Notes: generated by a model from the letters alone, not told the origin. A DNA stretch of 64,000 nucleotides from Chryseobacterium sp. G0186 (GCF_003815675.1 NZ_CP033918.1:3658001-3722000), one strand, 5' to 3'; shown: positions 31,626 to 40,446, counted from the first letter of the stretch. Translations and numbers: made by a program.

Positions 31626-32790
31626 CTGTGGAGGTAATTTTAAATTTAATGGATACGATCTTGCCGCTGTTATCCTTTTTCATTTCTATTACATTCAGGT
31701 TTTTCAGTGAAGTAGTAGGAGTGGTTACAAGGGTGATGTACTTTTGTTTATCTAGTCTTTCAATTCCATAAGTGTCATTATCATATACCTGATAGATAAC
31801 AGCATTATTACTGATTAAATTTTCCAGCTGATTTCTTTTTTGTTTGATAAGGGCTACCTGTTCTTCGGTATTTCCTCCTTTGATATCTTTTATGGAGAAA
31901 TAATATACCGCCATTTTATAATCATCCGGCTTGAGTTCAATCTTTTCTTCTTCAGGTGCATTTTCAAGATTCCTGTTCACTTCTAAAGGTTCATAGAAAG
32001 GAGCACTAATGCGCATTTTTAAATTCTTATCCTTAGTCGAATAAGAAAAACAGTCGCCCGGTTTTATTTTATACATCAAAGGAGATTCATTTTCCTTGAT
32101 CACCATTATTTCTAATGTATTGATTACAGAAACTCCCCTGTCTTTATCAATGAAGCAATATTTATAACTTTTTGAAAAAAGAACATCTTTAAATCCTAAC
32201 ACTCCGGTTATAGTGATTAAAACGGAAGTGATAAGTGCCCATGCATTTTTTTTGACAAAATTTTTCTTGGCTGGAACCGATGAAATTCGACTCTCCGTAT
32301 TGATTGTAGAATTTTGATTAACTTCTTGATTTTCAGTATTCGATTTTTGTAAATCAGTGTTTTTTGAGGGTTGAAATTCAATTTTTTGAGGTTGAACTTC
32401 ATTTTTTGGAAGTTCGGGAGCTTCAGAAACTGTTTTTTCTAGTTCATTGATCTCTACTTCCTCAAGATTTTCATTTTCCAGCAACAATTCTCCAGCAAAA
32501 AGATGCTGCTTCTTGAATTCATACCATGAATCGTAACCTGCATAAATACTCAATAAATTGAGCATATCTATTCTTGGTAATTTAGTGACTGGTGAATTTT
32601 TGAAGTACGTATAAAATGACTTTTCACTGATGTTTCCTTTTGCTTTTTTGCGTAGGTCTTCCTGAAAATATATGATATCTATACCCTTCCACTTGGATAT
32701 GTCATCCTGCGAAGGGGTATATTCTTTTAAATATTGACCCTGAACGTCCTTTTTTAGTTGTTCAAAGTGTAATAAATCTAAATCTGTCAA
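31609..32790 (-). CDS. Single-TM protein with N-terminal HTH-like region, unknown function
   Basis: A 393-residue protein with no signal peptide. The first about 95 residues form a helical module (FQEDLRKKAKGNISEKSFY, LPRIDMLNLLSIYAGYDSW) that resembles a DNA-binding-like N-terminal domain common in Bacteroidota proteins. A low-complexity Glu/Asn/Gln linker (about 100-172), one membrane helix (about 183-200) and a C-terminal extracytoplasmic beta-rich domain (about 205-393) follow. The topology is that of a sensor that carries a signal across the membrane. It is coupled to the following lipoprotein gene, which may be its periplasmic partner. The function is unproven. Confidence 0.72.
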   Translation of the reverse strand: MTDLDLLHFEQLKKDVQGQYLKEYTPSQDDISKWKGIDIIYFQEDLRKKAKGNISEKSFYTYFKNSPVTKLPRIDMLNLLSIYAGYDSWYEFKKQHLFAGELLLENENLEEVEINELEKTVSEAPELPKNEVQPQKIEFQPSKNTDLQKSNTENQEVNQNSTINTESRISSVPAKKNFVKKNAWALITSVLITITGVLGFKDVLFSKSYKYCFIDKDRGVSVINTLEIMVIKENESPLMYKIKPGDCFSYSTKDKNLKMRISAPFYEPLEVNRNLENAPEEEKIELKPDDYKMAVYYFSIKDIKGGNTEEQVALIKQKRNQLENLISNNAVIYQVYDNDTYGIERLDKQKYITLVTTPTTSLKNLNVIEMKKDNSGKIVSIKFKITSTDEKNK

Positions 32791-32850
32791 TTTTTTTTTA
32801 AATAATTAAATTGTTGATTATCAGCTATGTTTTTTTGTAAAACTATTTTA

Positions 32851-32882
32851 CAAAGGTATTACAATTATTTTTCATAAACAAA
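32851..32882 (-). promoter_or_regulatory. Promoter of the membrane-sensor/lipoprotein operon
   Basis: On the minus strand TTTG (32879-32882), a 20-base spacer and TACCTTTG (32851-32858) match the consensus exactly; the ATG at 32790 follows about 60 bases later. Confidence 0.8.
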
Positions 32883-32896
32883 TTTTCTAACTGCTC

Positions 32897-32904
32897 TACC
32901 TTTG
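32897..32904 (+). promoter_or_regulatory. -7 promoter element of the Ala-rich lipoprotein gene
   Basis: TACCTTTG, the same octamer as on the opposite strand at 32851-32858, lies 69 bases before the ATG at 32974. No TTG is present at the standard distance. Confidence 0.5.
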
Positions 32905-32973
32905 TCTTGTTCAAATAACAGAACAGAAGAAAATTTTATAAAACAATATTAACAAAATTAAATTTAATTTATT

Positions 32974-33315
32974 ATGAAAAAGTCATTATTCGTAGCTGCT
33001 ATCGCTGCAATCTCTCTAGTTGCTTGTAAAAAAACTGACGCTACTGCTACTGAAGGTACAACTGATTCTGCTGCTGCTAACGTAGCTGATTCTGCTGCTG
33101 TAGTTTCTGATTCTGCTGCTAAAGTTGTTGATTCTGCTGCAACTACTGCTGTAGAAGCTACTAAAGATGCTGCTGCTGCTACTACTGCTGCTGGAACTGA
33201 AGTTGCTAAAGATGCTGCTAAAGGAGCTGCTGACGCTGCTAAAGGAGCTGCTGATGCTGCTAAAGGAGCTGCTGACGCTGCTAAAGATGCTGCAAAAGAC
33301 GCTGCTAAGAAATAA
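32974..33315 (+). CDS. Ala-rich repeat lipoprotein (LEA-like repeats)
   Basis: A 113-residue lipoprotein: signal peptide with lipobox ending SLVAC at Cys18, then an almost entirely Ala/Lys/Asp/Thr/Ser mature part. Two internal repeat types are seen: DSAA repeats (about 31-56) and an exact seven-residue repeat KGAADAA (three copies at about 83-103), ending KDAAKDAAKK. This 7-residue amphipathic pattern resembles 11-mer/7-mer LEA-type stress helices and could form a long coiled coil under the outer membrane. The function is not known. The gene has its own terminator and is compositionally simple. Confidence 0.78.
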   Translation: MKKSLFVAAIAAISLVACKKTDATATEGTTDSAAANVADSAAVVSDSAAKVVDSAATTAVEATKDAAAATTAAGTEVAKDAAKGAADAAKGAADAAKGAADAAKDAAKDAAKK

Positions 33316-33339
33316 TTTTAGCTTAAGCTTAAAAATAAA

Positions 33340-33370
33340 AGAACCGTTTCACCCAGTGAGACGGTTTTTT
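33340..33370 (+). terminator. Terminator of the Ala-rich lipoprotein gene
   Basis: An 11-bp stem (33342-33352 with 33356-33366, one G-T pair) is followed by a T-run, about 25 bases after the stop codon. Confidence 0.88.
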
Positions 33371-33468
33371 TATGCGTTATAATCAAGGAGAACTGAAGTT
33401 GAAGGATCTTTTATCTCTTAGAACAAAGTTCACTTCAATAATTTTTCTATAAATAGGTAAGAAAGTTG

Positions 33469-34236
33469 TTATCCTTTCTTTTGTCGTAGGGATTCATAAC
33501 AGGTAATCGCTACAGCATTACTTAAATTCAATGAATCAATACTTCCGGCCATCGGGATCAGTGTATTTTTTCCCTTTCCCATCCAGAAATCACTTAATCC
33601 AGAATGTTCTGTCCCAAATAATACCGCAGAACGCTGCTTGAAATCTCTTTTATAAAGATCTTCGGCACTTTCATCCATAAGGGTTGTGTAGATATTGAAG
33701 TTGTTTTTCTCAAGAAATTCCAGGGTTTCCTCGTTTTCTGCCTGATATACCTCCATCCCGAAAAGGCATCCTACACTGGATCTGATGACATTCGGATTAT
33801 AAAAGTCAGTTTTACCGTCTGCTACAATTAAAGCATCAACCCCAAAGGCTTCACAACTTCTTAAAATAGCACCAAGATTACCCGGTTTTTCTACCCCTTC
33901 CACTATAATTACTGTGGAATTGTCCTTGGGAGTATAAGAGGCAAGAGGCATTTCTTTTGCTTTATATACCCCAATAATCCCTTCTGAGCTTCCTCTGTAG
34001 GCTATTTTTTCATAAACCTTGTCGTTTACATAATGTATTTTTCCACCGGGAATGTTTCCCTTGAAGATATTTTCACAGATAAAAAACTCCAATGGCTCAA
34101 AGTCATACTGTATTGCTCTTTCATTTTCCTGCTGTCCTTCCACGACAAAAACCTTTGATTTTTTACGGAATCTGTTGTCAGTAAGAAGCTTAGTGACATT
34201 TTTTACTTTTTCGTTTTGAAAACTTTCTATCAACAT
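33469..34236 (-). CDS. SpoU/TrmH-family RNA 2'-O-methyltransferase
   Basis: S-adenosylmethionine-dependent methylation of a ribose in rRNA or tRNA. The 255-residue protein has an N-terminal RNA-binding substrate domain (about 1-90) and a SPOUT catalytic domain with all three motifs: EGVEKPGNLGAILRSCEAFG (about 113-132), LFGTEHSGL (about 205-213) and IPMAGSIDSLNLSNAVAI (about 226-243). The exact target nucleotide cannot be told; RlmB and TsnR-like enzymes look similar. It is the last gene of a minus-strand run and starts 20 bases after the CPBP gene. Confidence 0.93.
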   Translation of the reverse strand: MLIESFQNEKVKNVTKLLTDNRFRKKSKVFVVEGQQENERAIQYDFEPLEFFICENIFKGNIPGGKIHYVNDKVYEKIAYRGSSEGIIGVYKAKEMPLASYTPKDNSTVIIVEGVEKPGNLGAILRSCEAFGVDALIVADGKTDFYNPNVIRSSVGCLFGMEVYQAENEETLEFLEKNNFNIYTTLMDESAEDLYKRDFKQRSAVLFGTEHSGLSDFWMGKGKNTLIPMAGSIDSLNLSNAVAITCYESLRQKKG

Positions 34237-34256
34237 TTTGCAAAATTATATAAAAT

Positions 34257-35048
34257 TTATGATTGAACTTCCCTCGTTTTTATAAAAAGGTTTTTCCAGG
34301 TGATCTGAAATGGAATTTTATTTTTCCTTTTATGGTAAATAACGATTCCTATGAGGAGAATGATGGATACAAATTTATAGATGTTTCCATAAAGATTTCC
34401 GGAAACATTTTCTGAGACATTGAAAATTTCCCAATACAGGTTCATGAAAAAATGCAGAAATATAGCAGCCCAAAGATTAAAATCCATTTCCATATAAACC
34501 CAGGCGAATAATATGGATCCCAAAAATGTAATGGCGAATATTTCAATAAGTTCCATTGTATTCTGACTTTGATATAAATGAATCTGTGCAAAGAGTAATG
34601 ATCCCAGCAATACAGACGATAGAAAACCTAATCTGGTAAATCTGTACAATGTTCCGAAAAGGAATGACCTGAAAATAATTTCTTCAAAAAAAGCGGAGGA
34701 AATGGTATTGATGAACAATGATTCAACGTTGATGGTCTTAATGATTGCAAAATGGATATAATATCCGATTACCATCGGAAATGTTGCCATGAAAGTTGGG
34801 AGAAAACCTTTCATCACTGATTTATTTATGGAAAATAAATCGAGAATAATCTTTTTAGGGAATAAAACTTTTAGGGTAATAATTAAAGGAAGTAAGGTAA
34901 TAGTATAGGCAATAACATGGGCTATGGCTTTGCTGTGAAATACTCCTTTTGAAAAAGACTGGATGTCTTTAAAATAAAATAGGTCAAAGAAATAATAGAT
35001 AGAAAATCCAATGATAAAGATTGAAAAGAAACGGATGTTTTTACTCAT
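34257..35048 (-). CDS. CPBP-family intramembrane metalloprotease
   Basis: A 263-residue membrane protein with about seven helices. The family motifs are all present: Glu122-Glu123 and Arg127 in FFEEIIFRSF, then His157 in AQIH, and His199 with Asn203 in HFFMN. In this family (Rce1/Abi) these residues form the intramembrane active site, so an active protease is likely. Substrates are unknown. It lies between a LytTR regulator and a SpoU methyltransferase on the same strand with short gaps. Confidence 0.87.
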   Translation of the reverse strand: MSKNIRFFSIFIIGFSIYYFFDLFYFKDIQSFSKGVFHSKAIAHVIAYTITLLPLIITLKVLFPKKIILDLFSINKSVMKGFLPTFMATFPMVIGYYIHFAIIKTINVESLFINTISSAFFEEIIFRSFLFGTLYRFTRLGFLSSVLLGSLLFAQIHLYQSQNTMELIEIFAITFLGSILFAWVYMEMDFNLWAAIFLHFFMNLYWEIFNVSENVSGNLYGNIYKFVSIILLIGIVIYHKRKNKIPFQITWKNLFIKTREVQS

Positions 35049-35139
35049 GTCAGTTATTTTTGAGCAAAAATCTGGCTTTCAATGAAGAGTATCAAATGAA
35101 TGTGATGAACACCAAGGAATAGTGACGAATGACAAGTTT

Positions 35140-35982
35140 CTACTTTTTAAATTTCTGTAATTGAGGAATAATAATAGAAATAAAACTTCTCGAAACAGGA
35201 ATATCAAAGTCTATTTCCGGCAGATTTAATTTGTAGCCCTGAGCATTTCCTTTCAAATTGTTTACTTTTCTGAGATTAACAATGTAGGAACGGTGACACT
35301 TTTTAATAGAATCTGTTTCTATTTGTTTTAAAACACTGGATAAACTTATCCTGACTAAGAGTTTTTTTATTTTATTATTCTCTGAAAAATATAAGGTACA
35401 ATAGTTTTCCATCGATTGGGCACACAGAAAATCATCCTCGCTCACTGTCAGTTCTATATTGCTGGCGGATATGTTTATGATTTTATCTTTTGAATGTACT
35501 GTATTATTCATCATCAGCTTTGGAGCGATGTCGCGGGCTATATTTTCATGAATATTTTTTAAATAAATATATCTTGACAGCATATAAATAGCAGAAATGG
35601 GAATGCCTACGGCTAAAGAGTAGAGAAGCATGTAACCATAATTTTCAAGGCTAGGTTTTACATGGCTTATGAAGAAGATGTTGTAAAAATAAGACAGGAT
35701 GGATCCAAGCAGCAAAATGATGAAAATTTTTAACAGCTCTGAGCCAACACTCCAGTCTTTGAATCGGGAAGCAATGATGTCTGAAATAAAAAATGAAACC
35801 CCAAAAATAAGGGTGTAGGGAAAAAGAATAATGTATTTATAAGGATGATGAAAGTTTTCCGTACCGAAAGGCTGAAATATAATAAGAAAAAGGTAAACCA
35901 GGATTCCCGCTGCCAAAGAGGATATCAGGATCTCTTTTACTGATTTTGATTTCGGGTATGAATAAGGGGCAAGGAAAAGCAT
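35140..35982 (-). CDS. Membrane-bound LytTR-domain transcription regulator
   Basis: A 280-residue protein with four membrane helices (about 18-38, 48-68, 82-104 and 117-140) and a C-terminal cytoplasmic LytTR DNA-binding domain (about 167-275; CHRSYIVNLRKV and VSRSFISIIIP are its typical signatures). There is no receiver or kinase domain. It would sense a membrane signal directly and bind DNA while membrane-anchored. Its targets may include the flanking CPBP protease gene or the small membrane protein upstream; that is inference from order. Confidence 0.87.
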   Translation of the reverse strand: MLFLAPYSYPKSKSVKEILISSLAAGILVYLFLIIFQPFGTENFHHPYKYIILFPYTLIFGVSFFISDIIASRFKDWSVGSELLKIFIILLLGSILSYFYNIFFISHVKPSLENYGYMLLYSLAVGIPISAIYMLSRYIYLKNIHENIARDIAPKLMMNNTVHSKDKIINISASNIELTVSEDDFLCAQSMENYCTLYFSENNKIKKLLVRISLSSVLKQIETDSIKKCHRSYIVNLRKVNNLKGNAQGYKLNLPEIDFDIPVSRSFISIIIPQLQKFKK

Positions 35983-36015
35983 ATCAGTTATTTTTATAAA
36001 ATTTTAACGTTCAAA

Positions 36016-36435
36016 TTATATCTGATGGGGTTGTGCTTTCTTGGCAGATATAAGAAGAGCAATGTTTCCTATTAATAATGAAAAGCAACTTGCTATCCAA
36101 AGAAAGTAGGCTGGTCCGTAACCTGTGATGGGATATTTATGACCTGCTTCATTTACCGTAATTTCTCCGACGGATAAATAGCAAAAAGTTAAACCAAAAG
36201 CAATAAAGCTAATAACAGCCGATATTTTAGCTTTCTTCAATAACAGAAAAAAAGCGGCAATAAACAGAAGCGGATTGGCCATCCAGGAGATTCCGCCACC
36301 CTCCATTTCTACCCAACCAAAAAGCAAACAGCCTAATCCACTCATATCATGATCCTTTGTGTATACTGCTGGAAACGGAAGTGAAATGATGAAGAGAATC
36401 AGACTTACCAATAGGATAATATTTGATTTTTTCAT
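36016..36435 (-). CDS. Small four-TM membrane protein, unknown function
   Basis: A 139-residue protein with four predicted membrane helices (about 6-24, 52-67, 69-88 and 106-130). The loop after the first helix contains GLGCLLFGWVEMEGGGISW and the third loop GHKYPITGYGP. No family is recognised. It lies between rmuC (11 bases upstream) and the LytTR regulator (33 bases downstream), so it is in the same unit. Confidence 0.7.
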   Translation of the reverse strand: MKKSNIILLVSLILFIISLPFPAVYTKDHDMSGLGCLLFGWVEMEGGGISWMANPLLFIAAFFLLLKKAKISAVISFIAFGLTFCYLSVGEITVNEAGHKYPITGYGPAYFLWIASCFSLLIGNIALLISAKKAQPHQI

Positions 36436-36446
36436 GGCTTATTTTT

Positions 36447-37940
36447 TTATTCTACTAAATTACTGCTGTCTATAAGGCTTGGTGGCAAGTCCTTTTTGTT
36501 TTTGATTCCCAGTGATTTCAGTTTCTGAGTCTGAATGACGAGGTTGTCATTTCCTGTGTAAAGCTGTTTATAGGCATCATTGTATACATTTTTAGCAAGG
36601 TCGAGATTTCTTCCCACTTTTTCGAGGTTATCCACAAACCCAACAAATTTATCATAGAGTTTGGCACCGCGCTCGGCAATTTCCAAAGAATTTCGGTTTT
36701 GGTATTCACGTTTCCAAAGATCTGCAATCAGTTTCAGGGAAGTAATCAGGTTGCTGGGGTTTAGCAGAAGAATTCTTCTTTCATAAGCATAGTTCCAAAG
36801 ATCCTGATCAGCCTGCATTGCTGCAATATAGGCAGGTTCGCTTGGGATAAACATCATCACAAAATCAAGAGACTTTCCATAATCATCATAAGCTTTTTGG
36901 CTGAGCTGTGTAATATGGTTTTTGATGGAACCCAAATGCTGATTAAGCTTCATCATATAAACTTCCTGATCTGTCTCGTCTACCAATTCTGTAAAAGCAG
37001 TCAGGGAAACTTTAGAATCGATGATGACATTTCTTTCATCGGGGTATTTTACCACTGCATCCGGACGCATTTTTTTGCCGGAAAATTCAGAGAATAAAGC
37101 TTTGTTATCTTCATCACGCAGTTCATGTTCCAGAAAATATTCCCGTCCTTTTACCAATCCTGATTTTTCAAGGATGCTTTCCAGGATCATTTCACCCCAG
37201 TTTCCTTGGGTTTTGCTTTCTCCTTTCAGGGCTCTTGTTAGTTTTTTGGCATCTTCGGAAATCTGCTGGTTTAGTTCTGCCAGTTCTTTTACTTTTTCAG
37301 CGAGGGAGAATCTTTCTTTATTTTCCTTTTCGTAGGCTTCGTTTACCCTGTTTTTAAGATCAGTAATTTTCTCCTGAAATGGTTCAAGAATATTTTTTAA
37401 ATTATTTTGATTCAGTGTGGTAAATTTCTCCGTTTTTTCCTCCAGAATTTTATTGGCAAGATTTTCAAACTGCAATTTGGATTCTTCCTGTATTTTGGAG
37501 ATTTCTTCCTTTTGGGTAGCAAGAGATTTTTGAAGACTTTCGTTCTGTGCAGAAAGCTCAGCATTTTTAGCAAAGAAATCCTGTTTCTCAGCAATGAGCG
37601 ATTCTATGTGGAAATCCTGTTTTATACTCATTTGCTTTTGCTCCTGAAATTGGCTGTTCAAGGAAGAATGTTGAGCAGAGATTTTTGCAAACTCATTTTT
37701 CAGATCACTCAGAAGATCCTGCTGTTGAATATTCAGTTCTTTTTCTTTATTGAGATTTTGGTTCAGCTCCTGAACCTTCAGATTTAAATTTTCAAGGTCT
37801 GATTTGTTTTTAATATGCAGGTTATTCAATTCATCATAGGAACTCCTTGAAACCGTAGACGATTTCAATGCAAAATATAAAATAATGGCTCCTAGTACTC
37901 CGCCGGCAAAACATCCAATAATTAAATAAGTCATCTCCAT
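36447..37940 (-). CDS. rmuC: DNA recombination protein RmuC
   Basis: A 497-residue protein with an N-terminal membrane anchor (about 5-25), a long Gln/Glu/Lys-rich coiled coil (about 30-215) and a nuclease-like RmuC domain (about 240-470). The domain includes GNWGEMILESILEKSGL, the PDAVV strand, a catalytic-type IDSKVSL and later QKAYDDYGKSLDFVMMF. RmuC limits DNA inversion and rearrangement at inverted repeats, and its fold is related to restriction endonucleases. It is the first gene of the minus-strand run ending with the SpoU methyltransferase. Confidence 0.95.
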   Translation of the reverse strand: MEMTYLIIGCFAGGVLGAIILYFALKSSTVSRSSYDELNNLHIKNKSDLENLNLKVQELNQNLNKEKELNIQQQDLLSDLKNEFAKISAQHSSLNSQFQEQKQMSIKQDFHIESLIAEKQDFFAKNAELSAQNESLQKSLATQKEEISKIQEESKLQFENLANKILEEKTEKFTTLNQNNLKNILEPFQEKITDLKNRVNEAYEKENKERFSLAEKVKELAELNQQISEDAKKLTRALKGESKTQGNWGEMILESILEKSGLVKGREYFLEHELRDEDNKALFSEFSGKKMRPDAVVKYPDERNVIIDSKVSLTAFTELVDETDQEVYMMKLNQHLGSIKNHITQLSQKAYDDYGKSLDFVMMFIPSEPAYIAAMQADQDLWNYAYERRILLLNPSNLITSLKLIADLWKREYQNRNSLEIAERGAKLYDKFVGFVDNLEKVGRNLDLAKNVYNDAYKQLYTGNDNLVIQTQKLKSLGIKNKKDLPPSLIDSSNLVE

Positions 37941-38126
37941 TCCTCAAAATTATGAAAAAAGGCTGGAAGTTAGTATGGGGTAATTAATTTCTGAGGGCAT
38001 TTGGAAAGGAGTGCTTAAAATAGCATTAAAATTCAGGTTTTAGGCCTTAGAAAGCTCCGTATTGCCGATTCTTGCTTCATTTCTTCAGCTAGAATACCTA
38101 TATTTATGGGAAATTTCAGATACATT

Positions 38127-38801
38127 ATGAATATCTTGTTGGTAGAAGACGATCAAAGAATTAGCAGCTTCCTGTTGAAAGGACTTTCCGAAGCCGGTCA
38201 TACGATGACCCTTGCAGATTCAGGAGAAAAAGCCCGCGAAATTCTTCATACTTATGACTTTGATATTATACTGATGGATATTATGCTTCCGGGATTGGAT
38301 GGGATGCAGCTTACCCAGATTATACGGTTTAAAGGAAATTATACTCCCATTTTAGTCTTAAGTGCTTTGAACAGTCCCGATGATAAAATTAAAATGCTGG
38401 ATCTGGGAGCAGATGATTATTTATCCAAACCCTTTCATTTTGAAGAACTGATTTCAAGGATCAAGGCCTTGACCAGACGAAATAAATTGAGCTACCAAAA
38501 AGAAGATCAATATCTTTCCTGTGGAAATATTCTCATTGATACAGACCTTCATAAAGTAACTCAAAATGATAAAGAAATTGAATTTTCTCCTACTGAATAC
38601 AAGCTTTTTACATTTCTTATGGAAAATAAAAACAAGGTGTTGAGCAGAACCCATATTTTGCATAATGTGTGGGGAATAGATTTTGACAGTACAACAAATG
38701 TAGTGGATGTTTATATTTCATATGTCCGCAATAAAATTGATGAAACGGAACAAAAAATTATTCATACAGTAAAGGGAACAGGATATTTAATTAAAGACTG
38801 A
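38127..38801 (+). CDS. OmpR-family response regulator
   Basis: A 224-residue DNA-binding regulator from the ATG at 38127 (MNILLVEDD); an upstream in-frame ATG at 38106 would add seven unusual residues. The receiver domain (1-120) has Asp8, Asp9, phospho-acceptor Asp51 in ILMDIMLPG and Lys103 in LSKPF. The winged-helix effector (about 130-224) has FSPTEYKLF and the VDVYISYVRNKI recognition part. The histidine kinase gene starts 2 bases after its stop codon. The metal-efflux genes downstream are plausible targets, but a 400-base repeat-filled gap separates them. Confidence 0.95.
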   Translation: MNILLVEDDQRISSFLLKGLSEAGHTMTLADSGEKAREILHTYDFDIILMDIMLPGLDGMQLTQIIRFKGNYTPILVLSALNSPDDKIKMLDLGADDYLSKPFHFEELISRIKALTRRNKLSYQKEDQYLSCGNILIDTDLHKVTQNDKEIEFSPTEYKLFTFLMENKNKVLSRTHILHNVWGIDFDSTTNVVDVYISYVRNKIDETEQKIIHTVKGTGYLIKD

Positions 38802-38803
38802 AA

Positions 38804-40165
38804 ATGACTCTTAGGAACAGGTTTACTCTTATTTCAAGCCTTTCATTCGGCATTGTTTCTATCATTACTTCTGCGGTGATATTTTTTGCCTATTACGATA
38901 GCACAAAGATTTTTTATTTTGAAAAACTTAGGAATACGGCCTTAATTTCGGCTATTTATTATCTTGAAAAGGACGAATTGCCAAAGGATAGACACGCCCA
39001 GATCAAGAAAGAGTATAACCATCTTATTCAGAATAATAAGGTAGCTGTTTATGACAGAGATAATAAGGTCACGTTTGGGCATAATCTGCATGATAAGAAT
39101 ATCAAACCCTTTCACTTACAGGCTGCAAGAAATAATAAGAGAACGGAATTTATGTCTGATAATCAATTCTACTATGGGATTTTTTATCCGGATAATCAGG
39201 GAGACTTTGTTGTGTTTGTAAAATCGCCCAATGATTCATTTCAGTCTCAGATATGGAGGCTTGCCATTATTATGCTTTCTGTCCTTCTTATCGGATTGCT
39301 TGCGATTTATTTTTTAAGCAGATATCTTTCAAAAGTTGTATATAAACCGATTTCCAATGTAGTAGAGCGGATCAATACCGTAGATTATAATAATATTTCT
39401 ACGGCAATTACTTCTACCAATACGAATGATGAGATTGATGAGCTGATAAGATCCTACAATAAATTATTAGGACGTATTTCTGAAAATGTACTGTTACAGC
39501 AGAATTTCATCAATTATGTTTCGCATGAATTTAAGACTCCGCTGGCAGCTATTTCCGGAAACCTGGAAGTATTTGCCCAAAAAGACAGGACTCCGGAAGA
39601 ATATAAGAAAGTAGCCAAGGAATCTTTGGAGAATGTGTATGAGATTGAAAATATTCTCAATAACCTTCTTCTGATGTCGGGGATGAGCAAACTTGAAACT
39701 GCCCACCAACAGGTGAGGGTAGATGAGCTGATCTGGAAGATTTATGAAAAACTGGAACCTAAGGCCAAGGAAAACCAGTCCAATATTAAAATACAGCTTC
39801 TGGTTACAAAACCTGATCTGCTTGAGTTCCCCGGAAATGAAACCCTTTTGTATTTAGCATTGTATAATATTGTAGAAAATGCAATCAAGTATTCTTACGG
39901 GCGACCCGTTGTTATTACCTTATCTGAAAAAGAGTACCAGCTGAATATTGAAGTAAAAGATCAGGGTAAAGGGATCCATTCCGATGATCTTGTAAAAATC
40001 ACTGAAACATTCTACAGGGGAAAAAATGTGGATACTATTAAAGGAAGCGGCATTGGACTTTCTTTATCCAAAAGTATTTTTGATCATCATTATATTGTAA
40101 TGAAAATTGATTCTGTTGTGAATGTCGGAACCAGTGTTCTTCTTGTATTTCCCCAGAATACATAA
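38804..40165 (+). CDS. Sensor histidine kinase
   Basis: A 453-residue inner-membrane kinase: helix 1 (about 8-30), an extracytoplasmic sensor of about 115 residues, helix 2 (about 150-172), a HAMP linker, the phospho-acceptor His241 in NYVSHEFKTPLAA, and an HATPase domain (about 345-450) with NIVENAIKYS, DQGKGI and GSGIGLSLSK. It pairs with the response regulator directly upstream. The sensor domain has no recognisable ligand motif beyond its Asp/His content, so the stimulus is unknown. Confidence 0.95.
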   Translation: MTLRNRFTLISSLSFGIVSIITSAVIFFAYYDSTKIFYFEKLRNTALISAIYYLEKDELPKDRHAQIKKEYNHLIQNNKVAVYDRDNKVTFGHNLHDKNIKPFHLQAARNNKRTEFMSDNQFYYGIFYPDNQGDFVVFVKSPNDSFQSQIWRLAIIMLSVLLIGLLAIYFLSRYLSKVVYKPISNVVERINTVDYNNISTAITSTNTNDEIDELIRSYNKLLGRISENVLLQQNFINYVSHEFKTPLAAISGNLEVFAQKDRTPEEYKKVAKESLENVYEIENILNNLLLMSGMSKLETAHQQVRVDELIWKIYEKLEPKAKENQSNIKIQLLVTKPDLLEFPGNETLLYLALYNIVENAIKYSYGRPVVITLSEKEYQLNIEVKDQGKGIHSDDLVKITETFYRGKNVDTIKGSGIGLSLSKSIFDHHYIVMKIDSVVNVGTSVLLVFPQNT

Positions 40166-40236
40166 AATTTTTATTGATTGGCTAGCAATTTACTTTTACG
40201 TTTGGGCTAAAGCCAATGGACTGTATTTGAAAAGGT

Positions 40237-40256
40237 AAACGGACTAAAGTCCGTTT
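40237..40256. repeat. Short palindromic intergenic element
   Basis: AAACGGAC and GTCCGTTT form an 8-bp stem around TAAA. A related word, GGGCTAAAGCC, lies 30 bases upstream (40204-40214), so the two look like neighbouring units of one intergenic repeat type. Confidence 0.5.
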
Positions 40257-40318
40257 CTATTGATTGTAAACATGATTATAAATAACAGTCATTCATCATT
40301 ATTCATGAAAATTTTAAA

Positions 40319-40446
40319 TTTTAATCTCCCGCAGATTTCACAGATTTAGCAGATGTTTTGGATAGATTTGTGTGGTCTGTTCCCAGGTTGAAATATTTGT
40401 AAAGCGATCTGCGTAATCAGCAAAATCTGCGAGAGAATCATTAAAA
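40319..40446. repeat. Large imperfect inverted repeat with period-9 GCAGATTT units
   Basis: The left arm (40319-40354) and right arm (40407-40446) are reverse complements with a few mismatches and one 4-base gap. Each arm is itself built of 9-base units of the CAGATTTxG kind (GCAGATTTC, ACAGATTTA, GCAGAT). The transcript would fold into a long hairpin. It is probably a dispersed non-coding element. Confidence 0.65.

Noticed and set aside
32974..33315. CRISPR-like array because of the regular repeats
   Set aside because: The repeats are in frame, 21 bases long and coding for KGAADAA, without unique spacers.
33167..33382. Leu-rich frame inside the Ala-rich lipoprotein gene
   Set aside because: It is the +2 frame of GCT-rich repeats, which reads as Leu repeats; it runs through the terminator.
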